Of a DNA stretch of 64,000 nucleotides, positions 19,559 to 28,795 are shown one piece after another. The first letter of the stretch is position 1; each line of letters begins with the position of its first letter. The position numbers and the translations under genes are program-made. This stretch comes from Melioribacteraceae bacterium. GTDB lineage: Bacteria; Bacteroidota; Ignavibacteria; Ignavibacteriales; Melioribacteraceae. The stretch spans positions 80,001 through 144,000 of the forward strand of contig JAKIUC010000001.1 of the NCBI GenBank assembly GCA_021647785.1, written 5' to 3'. A model generated the notes under the pieces. The model did no database searches and was not told the origin of the DNA. It was given only the letters and a program-made list of their open reading frames with translations.

Positions 19559-19648
19559 AACCTTTAAGGTCAGATGTACAAATGTGTATAATTATTAATG
19601 AATTTTAATGATATAAAAAATATTCAATCTAATTTGACCTTCAAGGTT
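19559..19648. repeat. inverted repeat around an ACCTT(N)AAGGT core
   Basis: A 16-nt arm at 19559-19574 (AACCTTTAAGGTCAGA) is complementary to 19633-19648 at 14 of 16 positions, enclosing 58 AT-rich bases. The core AACCTT-AAGGT recurs in the inverted repeats at 44177 and 44539, so it may be another member of that family. Confidence 0.4.
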
Positions 19649-19671
19649 AATTAGAAAAAACAAATTAACAA

Positions 19672-20754
19672 ATGAAAAAAATAAAAAATATATTATTCGT
19701 ACTAACAACAGTGCTTTTAGTAACTAACTGTGTTACTAAATTTGATAAACTTGATAATTCCCCAAAGGATGGAAACCAAATAATTAGTGATACACTATAT
19801 ATTCAGCAAACTCCTGTTTGGAAAGGATTTAACAGACCGCAGGATTTAATAATTGGGAAAGAGACTTTTATTTATGTTGCTGATACTGATAATGATAGAG
19901 TTGTTATGCTTAACCTTGCAGGTCATGTAGTTGGTGAACGCTCTATTAAAAAGCCAGTTGCATTAGCTCAAGATTTTCAATTAAATTTAATTGTTTGTGC
20001 ACAGTTCGATACTTTAATTGAAGGTTCAAATATTACTTATAGTGCAGTATTTAAATTAGATATGGTAGCTGCAGAGCATGTAATTGCAAATGCACCACTT
20101 ATTAGACTATTACCAAACACATCTTTCGATTTTTTACGACCCGATAGGGAATATACGGGAGTTGCCTCTTTCTTTGATAATGGATTTCTTGTTGCTCGTA
20201 AAGGACCAAGTAATGCAACATTAATAGACCCTGATAATTCGATTCTAATTTTTAGAAAAAAAGTGTTATCGGATGGTTCAAAAATAGATACACTTATTGG
20301 GCGTGTTCCTTTACTTGAACCTCTGGGTACCGGACTAATGTCAGCTAGCAATATTAGCTCTCTCACATCCTTTAGTGGAAACAGATACGATATTATCTTA
20401 ACTCTAATTGGTGAAAACAGTTTTAAAACTCAAGTTCTTGAATTTATTAAAAATGAGGATTTTACAGGATATCAAAATAAATTAGACCCATTTGTTAATG
20501 ATATGATGACCGTAGCAAAGTTTGAAAAACCAGAAGGAACTGCACTTGATGTTTTCGAAAACATTTTTGTAGCAGATGCTGGTAAAGATTCAATATTTAA
20601 ATTTAATTCGTTCGGAGATGAAATGGAATCATTTGGTGGTCCGGAAGTCTTCGATTCCCCCCATGCTGTTGCCTACTATGATAGAATATTATATATAGCC
20701 GACACAGAAAACAATCGCATTTTGCGATTTGTTCTTTCAACAGATATAGATTAA
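19672..20754 (+). CDS. NHL-repeat lipoprotein
   Basis: A 360-aa exported protein with lipobox L-L-V-T-N-C (Cys about residue 20). NHL/6-bladed propeller repeats are visible: F-N-R-P-Q-D-L-I-I-G...I-Y-V-A-D-T-D-N-D-R-V (about residues 55-80), I-F-V-A-D-A-G-K-D-S-I (about 300) and F-D-S-P-H-A-V-A-Y...L-Y-I-A-D-T-E-N-N-R-I (about 330-355). Such propellers bind ligands or partners on the cell surface. It follows the PorV-like gene on the same strand after 128 nt that hold an inverted repeat. Confidence 0.75.
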   Translation: MKKIKNILFVLTTVLLVTNCVTKFDKLDNSPKDGNQIISDTLYIQQTPVWKGFNRPQDLIIGKETFIYVADTDNDRVVMLNLAGHVVGERSIKKPVALAQDFQLNLIVCAQFDTLIEGSNITYSAVFKLDMVAAEHVIANAPLIRLLPNTSFDFLRPDREYTGVASFFDNGFLVARKGPSNATLIDPDNSILIFRKKVLSDGSKIDTLIGRVPLLEPLGTGLMSASNISSLTSFSGNRYDIILTLIGENSFKTQVLEFIKNEDFTGYQNKLDPFVNDMMTVAKFEKPEGTALDVFENIFVADAGKDSIFKFNSFGDEMESFGGPEVFDSPHAVAYYDRILYIADTENNRILRFVLSTDID

Positions 20755-20817
20755 AAACAGTTATGTTAGCAAACTTTTTGGATCTTGTATTTTACAAACA
20801 TTCAAAATATAAAAACT

Positions 20818-21060
20818 ATGAAACCAGATAATTCATCATTTTTAATATATCAAACTAAAGATGGGAAAGTTAAAATTGAGACACATTTTGAGAATGAAAC
20901 TGTATGGTTAAATATTTAGCAAATAGCAGAACTTTTTCAAAAATCTCGTTCTACAATTAACGAGCATATTCTTAATATTTACAAAGAACAAGAACTTGAA
21001 AAAGATATCACAGCAAGAAAAATCGGAATTTCCGATTTTTCTACCAAACCCACGAAAGCA
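20818..21060 (+). pseudogene. RhuM-family gene fragment with an in-frame stop
   Basis: From ATG 20818 the frame reads F-L-I-Y-Q-T-K-D-G-K-V-K-I-E, then E-N-E-T-V-W-L-N-I, a TAG stop at 20917, and on through Q-I-A-E-L-F-Q-K-S-R-S-T-I-N-E-H-I and F-S-T-K-P-T. This matches the N-terminal third of RhuM-type (virulence RhuM / Fic-associated) proteins, which normally continue with a YYNLD segment after the STKPT motif. Here the match ends at that point, so the gene is both interrupted and truncated. Confidence 0.75.
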
Positions 21061-21062
21061 TA

Positions 21063-21194
21063 TGTGAAAATTGTTATGCCGATGATTTAGTCTATCCAGA
21101 ATATTTTGCTGACTTAGGAGTTAAGTATAGCAGAACTGGAACCTTAGCTACTGGATATTCCAAATGTGATTTTAGGTTTGAACGTAAAAAATAA
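21063..21194 (+). pseudogene. C-terminal remnant resembling ATC hydrolase
   Basis: The frame C-E-N-C-Y-A-D-D-L-V-Y...F-A-D-L-G-V-K-Y-S-R-T-G-T-L-A-T-G, ending K-C-D-F-R-F, resembles the end of L-2-amino-thiazoline-4-carboxylate hydrolase family proteins (RTgTlA.G...CDFR). There is no start codon and no upstream part, and it joins directly to the RhuM fragment. The match is by eye over about 42 residues, so it is tentative. Confidence 0.45.
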
Positions 21195-21220
21195 TATTTT
21201 AAATAAATTAAAAGAAAATT

Positions 21221-23560
21221 ATGAAAAAAATAGCATTGGTATTATTTGTTTTATTTATAACAAATATAAGTTTGTTTGCTCAAGATGTATCAATTTATAG
21301 CATTAGAGAGAATAATTCGGAGGGTGAGCCAAAGTTAAATGGACAAACATTTACTGTAAAAGGTCTTGTTACTGCAAGTAATGAATTTGGAAATAATGGA
21401 CCAGCTTCACTTCAAGATAGTAGTGCTGGTATAAGTATTTATGGTTCACTGTTTTCAAACGCTGTTAATGTTGGTGATTCAGTTCTAATTACTGCATCTT
21501 TAACTCAGTTCAGAGGTTTAACTCAACTTGAGGCTGTTGCTCCAACTATACTTTCTTCAGGGAATGAAGTTGAACCGGAAATTGTAACATTAAGTCAAAT
21601 TGCAAATCAAGATTGGGACGGTGTTGAAATTTACGAAAGTAAGTTAGTGAGAGTAAACGGAGTTACAATTACAGGTAGTGGTAATTTTGGAAGTGGTACA
21701 AACTATCCAATTACTGATGCTTCTGGAGCATTAGACCTACGAATTGATAATGATGTTTCAACTCTTATTGGTACTCCAATTCCTTCTGGTGAAATAGATT
21801 TAATTGGTGTTGTTGGTCAATATAAAAGCTCTGCTCCATATAACTCTGGATATCAAGTTATTCCAAGAAGCATTACCGATTTAATTAGTGATGATGTTCC
21901 AGCAATTTTAACTCCGGTTATTGGAACAAACATTACAACAAATTCTTTTTCAGTAATTTTTAATACTGTTAGGAATGGAAATAGTGAAGTTCAATATGGG
22001 AAAACAGAATCACTGGAATTAGGTTATATAATAAATGATACAGATACTACTAATCATCAAGTAGAAATAACCGGGTTAGATGAGTTTACAAAATATTATT
22101 ATAAAGCTCTTTCAACAAATGATGTTGGCACAAGCGAAAGTAATATTAAAACAATTATTACTTTATCTTCAAACCCACAAACTGGGACTATAAATATATA
22201 TTTTAACAAAGATGTTGATACATCAGTTGCAATTTCCGGAAATGCAGCAAATGGTAATGTCGATTTTCAAGAAAAAGTAATACAAAGAATTAACCAAGCT
22301 GTTTACTCGATAGATATTGCACTATATAGTTTTTTTGGATTACCAGATGTTGAGCAAGCTATTGTTGCTGCTAAAAACAGAGGCATAAAAGTTAGATTTG
22401 TTTATGACCAAAGAACAATGCAATCGGGTGCTCAGGCATTGTTAGATGGTGGAATATTAATGAGCCAAAAACCCGACAACACTGGAATAATGCATAGTAA
22501 ATTTGCAATATTTGATGCACGTGATGATAATCCGGCAAATGACTGGCTATGGATGGGTTCATGGAACTGGACATCTTTAGAACTAAACTGGTTAAATGAC
22601 GTAATTGAAATAAATGACCCAGCCCTTGCAGTTACTTATATGACGGAATTTGAAGAGATGTGGGGAAGCAGTACTGATATACCAGATTCCGCAAATGCAA
22701 AATTTGGAAGGTATAAAATAGACAACACAGCACATAACTTTACAATTAACGGAATTGAAATAGAATCTTACTTTAGTCCCTCCGACCAAACAGAATCTAA
22801 AATTGTAAATTCTATTCTTACTGCTGACACTTCATTTTATTTTGCATTGTTAGCTTTTACAAGTGACCCAATTTCTGAAGCAATTAGAGCAGCACATAAC
22901 AATAACCAAATGAATGATGGTAGAGGAATGATTTCCGATGCTAATAATCAAGGTTCAGAATTTCAAGTATTACTTGATACATTCCCGAACGAAATATTTG
23001 ATCATAGTGGAAGTGTAAAGTTACATCATAAATTTGGAATTGTTGATGCTTCAAGTATCACATCCAATCCGCAAGTTATAACTGGTTCGCATAATTGGTC
23101 ACGTTCTGCAAATGAAAAGAATGATGAAAATACTCTCATCTTTCACGATATCTATATTGCAAATCAATATTTGCAGGCATTCAAGGAAATCTACAACACT
23201 GTTGGAGGAACAACAGGTTTTGCAGTTCCAGTAATTGTATCTGTTGATGAAAATAAATCAGTACCAACAGAATTTGTACTTGAACAAAACTATCCAAATC
23301 CCTTTAACCCAAGTACCACAATAAAGTATGAAATTCCATCGGTTAAAACTCCCCTCTTGGGAGGGGTTGGGGGTGGGTTAGTAACGCTAAGAGTTTACGA
23401 CATTCTCGGTAGGGAAGTAGCAACACTAATAAACAAAGAACAATCACCAGGTAGCTATTCAATTCAATTTGATGCATCTCAACTTACTACCGGAATGTAC
23501 TTTTACAAATTGCAATTTGGAGCATCTGTTCAAACTCAAAAAATGTTATTACTTAAGTAG
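21221..23560 (+). CDS. secreted phospholipase D-like protein with T9SS sorting domain
   Basis: A 779-aa protein with a signal peptide cut after S-L-F-A-Q. Domains in order: an OB-fold module (about residues 25-220), an FN3-like module (about 228-318), then a PLD-type domain with two HKD motifs: H-S-K-F-A-I-F-D near residue 428 followed by G-S-W-N-W-T, and H-H-K-F-G-I-V-D near residue 603 followed by G-S-H-N-W-S. The OB plus PLD layout suggests an extracellular nuclease, phosphodiesterase or phospholipase. The tail is E-Q-N-Y-P-N-P-F-N-P-S-T-T to M-L-L-L-K, type IX sorting. An unusual in-frame insertion T-P-L-L-G-G-V-G-G-G-L lies inside the sorting domain and is encoded by a dispersed repeat. 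Confidence 0.85.
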   Translation: MKKIALVLFVLFITNISLFAQDVSIYSIRENNSEGEPKLNGQTFTVKGLVTASNEFGNNGPASLQDSSAGISIYGSLFSNAVNVGDSVLITASLTQFRGLTQLEAVAPTILSSGNEVEPEIVTLSQIANQDWDGVEIYESKLVRVNGVTITGSGNFGSGTNYPITDASGALDLRIDNDVSTLIGTPIPSGEIDLIGVVGQYKSSAPYNSGYQVIPRSITDLISDDVPAILTPVIGTNITTNSFSVIFNTVRNGNSEVQYGKTESLELGYIINDTDTTNHQVEITGLDEFTKYYYKALSTNDVGTSESNIKTIITLSSNPQTGTINIYFNKDVDTSVAISGNAANGNVDFQEKVIQRINQAVYSIDIALYSFFGLPDVEQAIVAAKNRGIKVRFVYDQRTMQSGAQALLDGGILMSQKPDNTGIMHSKFAIFDARDDNPANDWLWMGSWNWTSLELNWLNDVIEINDPALAVTYMTEFEEMWGSSTDIPDSANAKFGRYKIDNTAHNFTINGIEIESYFSPSDQTESKIVNSILTADTSFYFALLAFTSDPISEAIRAAHNNNQMNDGRGMISDANNQGSEFQVLLDTFPNEIFDHSGSVKLHHKFGIVDASSITSNPQVITGSHNWSRSANEKNDENTLIFHDIYIANQYLQAFKEIYNTVGGTTGFAVPVIVSVDENKSVPTEFVLEQNYPNPFNPSTTIKYEIPSVKTPLLGGVGGGLVTLRVYDILGREVATLINKEQSPGSYSIQFDASQLTTGMYFYKLQFGASVQTQKMLLLK
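23341..23382 (+). repeat. dispersed palindromic repeat inserted in frame in a sorting domain
   Basis: The sequence CCCCTCTTGGGAGGGG followed by TTGGGGGTGGGTTA matches the repeat at 13615-13660. It adds residues T-P-L-L-G-G-V-G-G-G-L between the strands I-K-Y-E-I-P-S-V and V-T-L-R-V-Y-D. Other sorting domains in this window, for example at 13370-13400, lack these residues, so the repeat is an insertion that kept the frame. Confidence 0.8.
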
Positions 23561-23613
23561 AAATCCCTACGGGACTGCTGATAAAATAAAGAACACGCAG
23601 TGTTTATTTATTT

Positions 23614-23822
23614 GGCTAAGTTCTAATTATGACAGCAATATTAAAGAGAGTAATATCGTGCCTATGGCACTTGTTTTTGTTTAGGTGATTTTTATTTACC
23701 ATAATTTCGTACCTACGGTACTCAAAGCTCCGGAGGAGCGATATTATGGTGATATCATAATAAGATAGATACAAAAGTGCCATAGGCACGACATTATTTG
23801 CTGAGTTAATTAGAACTTAGCC
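23614..23822. repeat. 209-bp nested palindromic element
   Basis: Three concentric inverted repeats are present. The outer arms are a perfect 16-bp match (GGCTAAGTTCTAATTA, 23614-23629, against 23807-23822). The middle arms match over 17 bp (TCGTGCCTATGGCACTT, 23656-23672, against 23775-23791). The inner ACCATAAT / ATTATGGT pair (23698-23705, 23743-23750) encloses two short hairpins. No gene is inside. Related ends GGCT(T/A)AG...CT(T/A)AGCC occur near 25203 and 61987, so this is a dispersed, MITE-like family. It lies between convergent genes. Confidence 0.75.
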
Positions 23823-23935
23823 ATTTATTTTAACACAGTCCCATTTTCGGTGGCTACTAATTAGTTAGTATCAATTGATACTAACTAATAATGAAATTAT
23901 TAAAATTAGCTTTAAATAATATCTAATAAATACTA

Positions 23936-25177
23936 TTAATATAAATAATATTTATTAGATAACTTCTTAAATGATTCAATATCTTTATCTAAATATTTAT
24001 TTACATCAGATACTTTAAATCTTTTTGAGAATATATTTCTAATACTATTAGTTCCCATTGCTCTATCAAATGCGTTTATGTGTCTTTTGCTGGTTTCGTA
24101 AAATATGTTATAATCAGGATACATAATTTTCAATTCTTGCAAAACATATAATTGAGTTTTCATTAATTCGGCTTTTGCAAAATCTGTAATAAATACCTCC
24201 ACTCCTGAAATATGTTCACCACTTCCAAAGGCATAATAAGGTTTGTAAGAGATTGGCATAAATAAAAGTCCGGGTAAACTTAGTTGGTTTAATCTATTTG
24301 CTAATTTAACACCATCAACATTTTCATAAGCAAATGTTTGAAAAGGGAGAGTGTAACCTACTCCTACAGATATTACATCGCGTAGTTCACCAACAATACC
24401 AGATATTACATAAAATGCAGGTGAATCTTTATGTGGAATATGCGGCGAAGTAGGTACCCAATTTAATCCAGTATCCTCAAAGGTATATTCTCTTTTCCAT
24501 CCATCCATTTTTACTACTTTGAGATTACATTTCACTCCGTTCTCTAACATCCCTTCATTATTTAATAGAACAGCTAATTCACCAACAGTTAAACCATACA
24601 CATACGGTATTTTAAATTGTCCGATAAAAGAGAAATATCCATCTTCAACAATATTACCCTCAACCTTATTTCCGCCAAGTGGGTTTGGTCTATCAAGTAC
24701 TACTACTTCTTTATTTAATTCAGAAGCAGCTTCCATTATTTTACCTAAAGTACTTATAAATGTATAAGAACGGCATCCAACATCTTGGATGTCATATACA
24801 ATTACATCTAAATTCTCAAGCATCTCTTTAGTGGGTTTTCTATTATCACCATATAAAGAATAGACTGGCAGACCAGTAATTGCGTCTTCGTAATCACTGA
24901 TTTTATCTCCACCTTCAACATCCCCACGTATTCCATGCTCTGCTCCAAATAAAGCAACAAGCTCGAAACCTTTTCCTGAATAAAGAATATCAATTGTTGA
25001 AGTTAGTTTGCTATCAACCCCAGAGGGATTTGTTACTAATCCAACTCTTTTATTTTGCAGAATATCAAAATTATTTTCTTTTAATACTTCAATTCCCAAT
25101 TTCACTTTAGGTGTTTGGGCAATAGCCGATGAAAATAATAAGATTGTTATTAGTATTATACTGGTAAAATATTTCAT
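23936..25177 (-). CDS. namZ: NamZ-like exo-beta-N-acetylmuramidase (DUF1343)
   Basis: A 413-aa protein with a cleavable signal peptide (I-I-L-I-T-I-L-L-F-S-S-A-I-A-Q). The body is one DUF1343 domain: V-G-L-V-T-N-P-S-G-V near residue 45, F-G-A-E-H-G-I-R-G near 78, I-V-Y-D-I-Q-D-V-G-C-R-S-Y-T-F near 128, V-L-D-R-P-N-P-L-G-G near 160. These are the conserved family blocks; NamZ removes terminal N-acetylmuramic acid from peptidoglycan fragments during cell-wall recycling. Length is normal. It is a single gene with hutI upstream on the same strand across a 124-nt gap that contains a small palindrome. Confidence 0.9.
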   Translation of the reverse strand: MKYFTSIILITILLFSSAIAQTPKVKLGIEVLKENNFDILQNKRVGLVTNPSGVDSKLTSTIDILYSGKGFELVALFGAEHGIRGDVEGGDKISDYEDAITGLPVYSLYGDNRKPTKEMLENLDVIVYDIQDVGCRSYTFISTLGKIMEAASELNKEVVVLDRPNPLGGNKVEGNIVEDGYFSFIGQFKIPYVYGLTVGELAVLLNNEGMLENGVKCNLKVVKMDGWKREYTFEDTGLNWVPTSPHIPHKDSPAFYVISGIVGELRDVISVGVGYTLPFQTFAYENVDGVKLANRLNQLSLPGLLFMPISYKPYYAFGSGEHISGVEVFITDFAKAELMKTQLYVLQELKIMYPDYNIFYETSKRHINAFDRAMGTNSIRNIFSKRFKVSDVNKYLDKDIESFKKLSNKYYLY

Positions 25178-25202
25178 TCTGGTACCTGTTGTTAATAAAT
25201 TG

Positions 25203-25243
25203 GGCTAAGATCCAACTAATACTGTAATAATTAGAACTCAGCC
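25203..25243. repeat. short palindrome related to the 23614 and 61987 elements
   Basis: GGCTAAGATCCAACTAATACT is followed by the imperfect complement ending TTAGAACTCAGCC. The ends match those of the larger elements at 23614-23822 and 61987-62103, but the interior is nearly absent, so it looks like a minimal or deleted copy. Confidence 0.5.
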
Positions 25244-25301
25244 ATAAATTGTAAAGCCGTAGATACGAATCTTTCAACGGCATATTTTTACTTTTAACAT
25301 T

Positions 25302-26558
25302 TCACGTTTCACTTCCTTCTTGCTTATAAATAATCTCACCTTTTTTGATAGTCATAATATTAAGATTTTTCCCAATATTATAAACCAACTCCGAATAGTC
25401 ACTTGCAGCAAATATAGAAAAGTCAGCATTTTTACCAACTTCAATACTTCCAAGTGTTTCTGATAAATCTAAAGCATATGCAGCATTTAAGGTTACTGCT
25501 GTAAGTATTTCTTCAATTGTCATTCCCATCTTCAAAGCTGCGAGAGACATAATTAATTGAAAGTTCGAAATATGTGAAGAACCAGGGTTATAATCTGTTG
25601 CTAATGCAACTATGGCATTTGCATCAATTAATTCCCGAGCAGGAGCATAATCATAATCGAGAAAGAAAGATACGCCAGGCAAGAGTACAGCAGTGGTTTC
25701 ACTCTCTGCAAAAAGATCAATTTGCTCTTTCTTCAAAACTTCGAGATGGTCGGCACTAACAGCATTCATTTTTAGTGCTACTTCAAGTCCGCCAATTGAA
25801 TTAAATTGCTCAGTATGGAGTTTCAGTTTCAATCCATTATCTGCCGCCACATTAAAAATTGCTTCAGTTTGCTCGGCAGAGAAAGCTGTAGTTTCACAAA
25901 ATACATCGCAGAAATATGCTAATTTATTTTTACTAACATAGGGAATAAGTTCAGAGGTAATCATATCAATATATTTTGCATTATCATTTTTATACTCTGG
26001 TGGAAAAGTATGAGCACCTAAAAATGTTGGAACTATATCAATTGAATATATTTTATTTAACTCTTTAATTACTTGTAGAAGTTTAATCTCGTCATAGAAA
26101 CTTAAACCATATCCACTCTTTATCTCAAGCGTAGTAATGCCTTGCGAAATAAAATAATCTATTCGAGGTTTTATTATTTCAATCAATTCATCAAAGGATG
26201 ATTTTCTAACCGCTCTCATTGTGTTTGTAATACCACCCCCTTTTTTTGCAATTTCTTCGTAATCAATTCCTTGTAGCTTAAGTCTAAATTCCTCAGAACG
26301 CGAGCCTGCAAAGGCTGTGTGCGTGTGGCACTCTATTAGACCTGGTAAAATAATTTTATCTATTAAATCAATTTCGTTGTCAAAGTTTGATTTTGCGATA
26401 GATGAATTCTCGATTATCTTTTTAATTTTTCCATTTTCGATTAGTAAAGAGTGATTTTCAAGTAACCCAATATCATTCATTTCAGAACCACGTTTGTGGT
26501 TTTTTCCATTACTATCAATAGTAATAATTTGTTTGGGTTGTTTAAGTAAAGTAACCAT
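25302..26558 (-). CDS. hutI: imidazolonepropionase
   Basis: A cytosolic amidohydrolase of 418 aa that opens 4-imidazolone-5-propanoate to N-formimidoyl-glutamate in histidine breakdown. The metal-binding motif is in I-L-P-G-L-I-E-C-H-T-H-T-A-F-A-G-S-R-S (about residues 72-90), a HutI hallmark. G-G-G-I-T-N-T-M-R-A-V-R follows, then L-K-L-H-T-E-Q-F (second His) and A-L-A-T-D-Y-N-P-G-S (metal Asp) near residue 316. Other hut genes are not adjacent, so the pathway is either scattered or incomplete here. Confidence 0.93.
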   Translation of the reverse strand: MVTLLKQPKQIITIDSNGKNHKRGSEMNDIGLLENHSLLIENGKIKKIIENSSIAKSNFDNEIDLIDKIILPGLIECHTHTAFAGSRSEEFRLKLQGIDYEEIAKKGGGITNTMRAVRKSSFDELIEIIKPRIDYFISQGITTLEIKSGYGLSFYDEIKLLQVIKELNKIYSIDIVPTFLGAHTFPPEYKNDNAKYIDMITSELIPYVSKNKLAYFCDVFCETTAFSAEQTEAIFNVAADNGLKLKLHTEQFNSIGGLEVALKMNAVSADHLEVLKKEQIDLFAESETTAVLLPGVSFFLDYDYAPARELIDANAIVALATDYNPGSSHISNFQLIMSLAALKMGMTIEEILTAVTLNAAYALDLSETLGSIEVGKNADFSIFAASDYSELVYNIGKNLNIMTIKKGEIIYKQEGSET

Positions 26559-26717
26559 TTATTGAAATAATATTTTATTGTGAAGATGAAAAAAAATGTT
26601 TTTAATATTTGATAATTAAAAACGAAAGCAAACTATAATATCGATTATTTTTGTTACAGAGTCAATATTTTTGTAAATTTATATCTTATATTCCTGAAAA
26701 AAATGTGTCGAGGAAAA

Positions 26718-28208
26718 ATGGCTTCTGCTAAAAAATATAAAATACTTTTTGTAACTTCAGAGGTAGTTCCCTTTGTAAAAACTGGCGGTTTAGCTGATGT
26801 TTCTTCCGCACTACCACAAAAACTTCAAGAGTTAGGGCATCAAGTTAGGATAGTGGTTCCCAAATATGGTTCTATTGATGAGCGAAAATACAAAATTCAT
26901 GAAGTAGTTAGGTTAAAAGATTTAACAACTACAATTGGCAAAAAAGAGGTTGTTTATTCATTAAGATCTTCATTTCTAATAGGCAGCAAAGCAAGAGTTC
27001 AAATCTACTTTTTAGATAATAAAGAGTATTTTGGTAAAAGGCATAGCTTATACTCCGACCCATTAACAAGAAAGCAATACAAAGATAATGACGAAAGATT
27101 TATTCTACTCTCTAAATCTGTATTTGAATTGATTGACAAACTAGGATGGGTCCCAGATATAATTCATTTAAATGATTGGCAAACAGCACTTATACCAGCT
27201 TTCCAGAAAACTATTTTTAAGGATAACGAAAATTTCAAAAATATTAAAACATTATTAACAATTCATAATATTGCAGCACAGGGCATTTTTCCTAAATCAT
27301 CTTTTTCAAAAACTACTTTACCAGATAATTTGAATAACGAGAAAGGTGCATTGTTTAATGGTAAATTAAATTTTCTGAAAACCGGATTAAAATTTGCTGA
27401 TACAATTAGTACAGTAAGTGAAACTTATTCAAAGGAGATTTGTAAAATACCAGAAATTAGTGCTGGCTTAAAGGATGAAATTAATTGTAGAAAGAAAAAT
27501 TTGTTTGGAATTGTTAACGGAATTGATACTTTAGTTTGGAACCCTGAAAAAGATAAGAAGATTGCTAAGAACTTTACAATTGCAACATTAAAAGATAAGT
27601 TAACCAATAAAGAAGAATTAGCAGATAAATTTGGAATAGACTTCAATCCAGAAATTCCACTTATTGGAATGATTTCACACTTAGAGGATAACAAAGGTTT
27701 TGACCTATTCAAAAAAGCATTTAAAGAAATAATGGCATTAGATATTCATCTTGTTTTACTCGGAACTGGTGAAATTAAGTATCAAAAGTTTTTTGAAAAT
27801 GCTGAAATGAAGTATCCGAATAAATTTGCTTGTTTTATTGGGTTTGATGACGATATTGCACACCTAATTGAAGCTGGTGCAGATATGTTTTTGATGCCCT
27901 CAAAATTTGAGCCTTGTGGATTAAACCAAATGTATAGTTTAGTCTATGGTACCATTCCAATTGTTAGAAAAACCGGTGGCTTAGCAGATACAGTTGTTAA
28001 CTACAATTCTAGAACTGCTACTGGAAACGGATTTGTTTTCACAAATTATGAAACAAAAGATTTAGTCGTAGTAATTAAGAAAGCAATATCTCTATTTAAG
28101 GATAAAAAAGCTTGGCAAAAGTTGATGAAAACAGGGATGAAATCTAATTTTAGTTGGTTAGATTCTGCTAAAAATTATGTTGGATTATATAAAAATATTT
28201 TAAAATAA
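26718..28208 (+). CDS. glgA: glycogen synthase (ADP-glucose type)
   Basis: A GT-B glycosyltransferase (GT5) that extends alpha-1,4-glucan from ADP-glucose. About 496 aa from the ATG at 26718 (GAGG 4 nt ahead); a second ATG 15 nt upstream is also possible. The N-terminal substrate loop is P-F-V-K-T-G-G-L-A-D-V near residue 19; H-L-N-D-W-Q-T-A-L-I-P occurs near 152; and the C-terminal block F-E-P-C-G-L-N-Q-M-Y-S-L with a second R-K-T-G-G-L-A-D-T-V near 415 is diagnostic. It starts a plus-strand operon with the gmhB-like gene 8 nt downstream. Confidence 0.94.
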   Translation: MASAKKYKILFVTSEVVPFVKTGGLADVSSALPQKLQELGHQVRIVVPKYGSIDERKYKIHEVVRLKDLTTTIGKKEVVYSLRSSFLIGSKARVQIYFLDNKEYFGKRHSLYSDPLTRKQYKDNDERFILLSKSVFELIDKLGWVPDIIHLNDWQTALIPAFQKTIFKDNENFKNIKTLLTIHNIAAQGIFPKSSFSKTTLPDNLNNEKGALFNGKLNFLKTGLKFADTISTVSETYSKEICKIPEISAGLKDEINCRKKNLFGIVNGIDTLVWNPEKDKKIAKNFTIATLKDKLTNKEELADKFGIDFNPEIPLIGMISHLEDNKGFDLFKKAFKEIMALDIHLVLLGTGEIKYQKFFENAEMKYPNKFACFIGFDDDIAHLIEAGADMFLMPSKFEPCGLNQMYSLVYGTIPIVRKTGGLADTVVNYNSRTATGNGFVFTNYETKDLVVVIKKAISLFKDKKAWQKLMKTGMKSNFSWLDSAKNYVGLYKNILK

Positions 28209-28216
28209 AATTACTT

Positions 28217-28795
28217 ATGTCTTTTCCAACCATTTTTTTTGATCGTGATAATACTTTAAATGTTGACCCTGGTTATTTATCGAACCCAAACGTAGTTGAA
28301 CTTTTTGATGGAGTTGGAGAAGGAATTTCTCGACTTAAAAATAGTTGTGGATTTAAGATTGTAGTTATTTCAAATCAATCAGGAATTGCTAGAGGTTTTT
28401 TTAGTAAGATTGAAGTAGATTCTGTAAACGAAAAGATTAATCAGATTTTACTTGATAAAAATAATGTTAAAATAGATGCTTTCTATTATTGCCCATTTCA
28501 TCCGGATTTTAGTTCTGCTGAAGAGTCGGAATGTAGGAAGCCTTCACCAATGCTGGTATTGAAGGCTGCTGAGGAGATGGATTTAGATTTATCAAAATCA
28601 TATTTTGTGGGTGATAAACCATCTGATATAGAATGTGGAATAAATGCTGGACTTAAGACTGTTTTAATCAATTATGAAAAAGAGAAAATTGATTTTGTTG
28701 AAAAATACAAACCAAATTTTATAGTTGATAATTTTTTAAATGCTTGTGATTTTATTATCGCTGATTATACCGGAGGTAAAACTTTTGTTGAATAG
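28217..28795 (+). CDS. gmhB: GmhB-like HAD phosphatase
   Basis: A HAD-superfamily phosphatase of 192 aa. Motif I is F-F-D-R-D-N-T-L-N (the two Asp nucleophile/acid residues, about 8-16), motif II is V-I-S-N-Q-S-G-I-A-R-G, a zinc-type C-P-F-H-P segment is followed by E-C-R-K-P-S-P-M, and motif IV is F-V-G-D-K-P-S-D-I-E-C-G. This is the D-glycero-D-manno-heptose-1,7-bisphosphate 7-phosphatase / histidinol-phosphatase group. The zinc loop favours GmhB, which acts in making heptose for lipopolysaccharide core or S-layer glycans. It overlaps the next gene by 8 nt. Confidence 0.85.
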   Translation: MSFPTIFFDRDNTLNVDPGYLSNPNVVELFDGVGEGISRLKNSCGFKIVVISNQSGIARGFFSKIEVDSVNEKINQILLDKNNVKIDAFYYCPFHPDFSSAEESECRKPSPMLVLKAAEEMDLDLSKSYFVGDKPSDIECGINAGLKTVLINYEKEKIDFVEKYKPNFIVDNFLNACDFIIADYTGGKTFVE

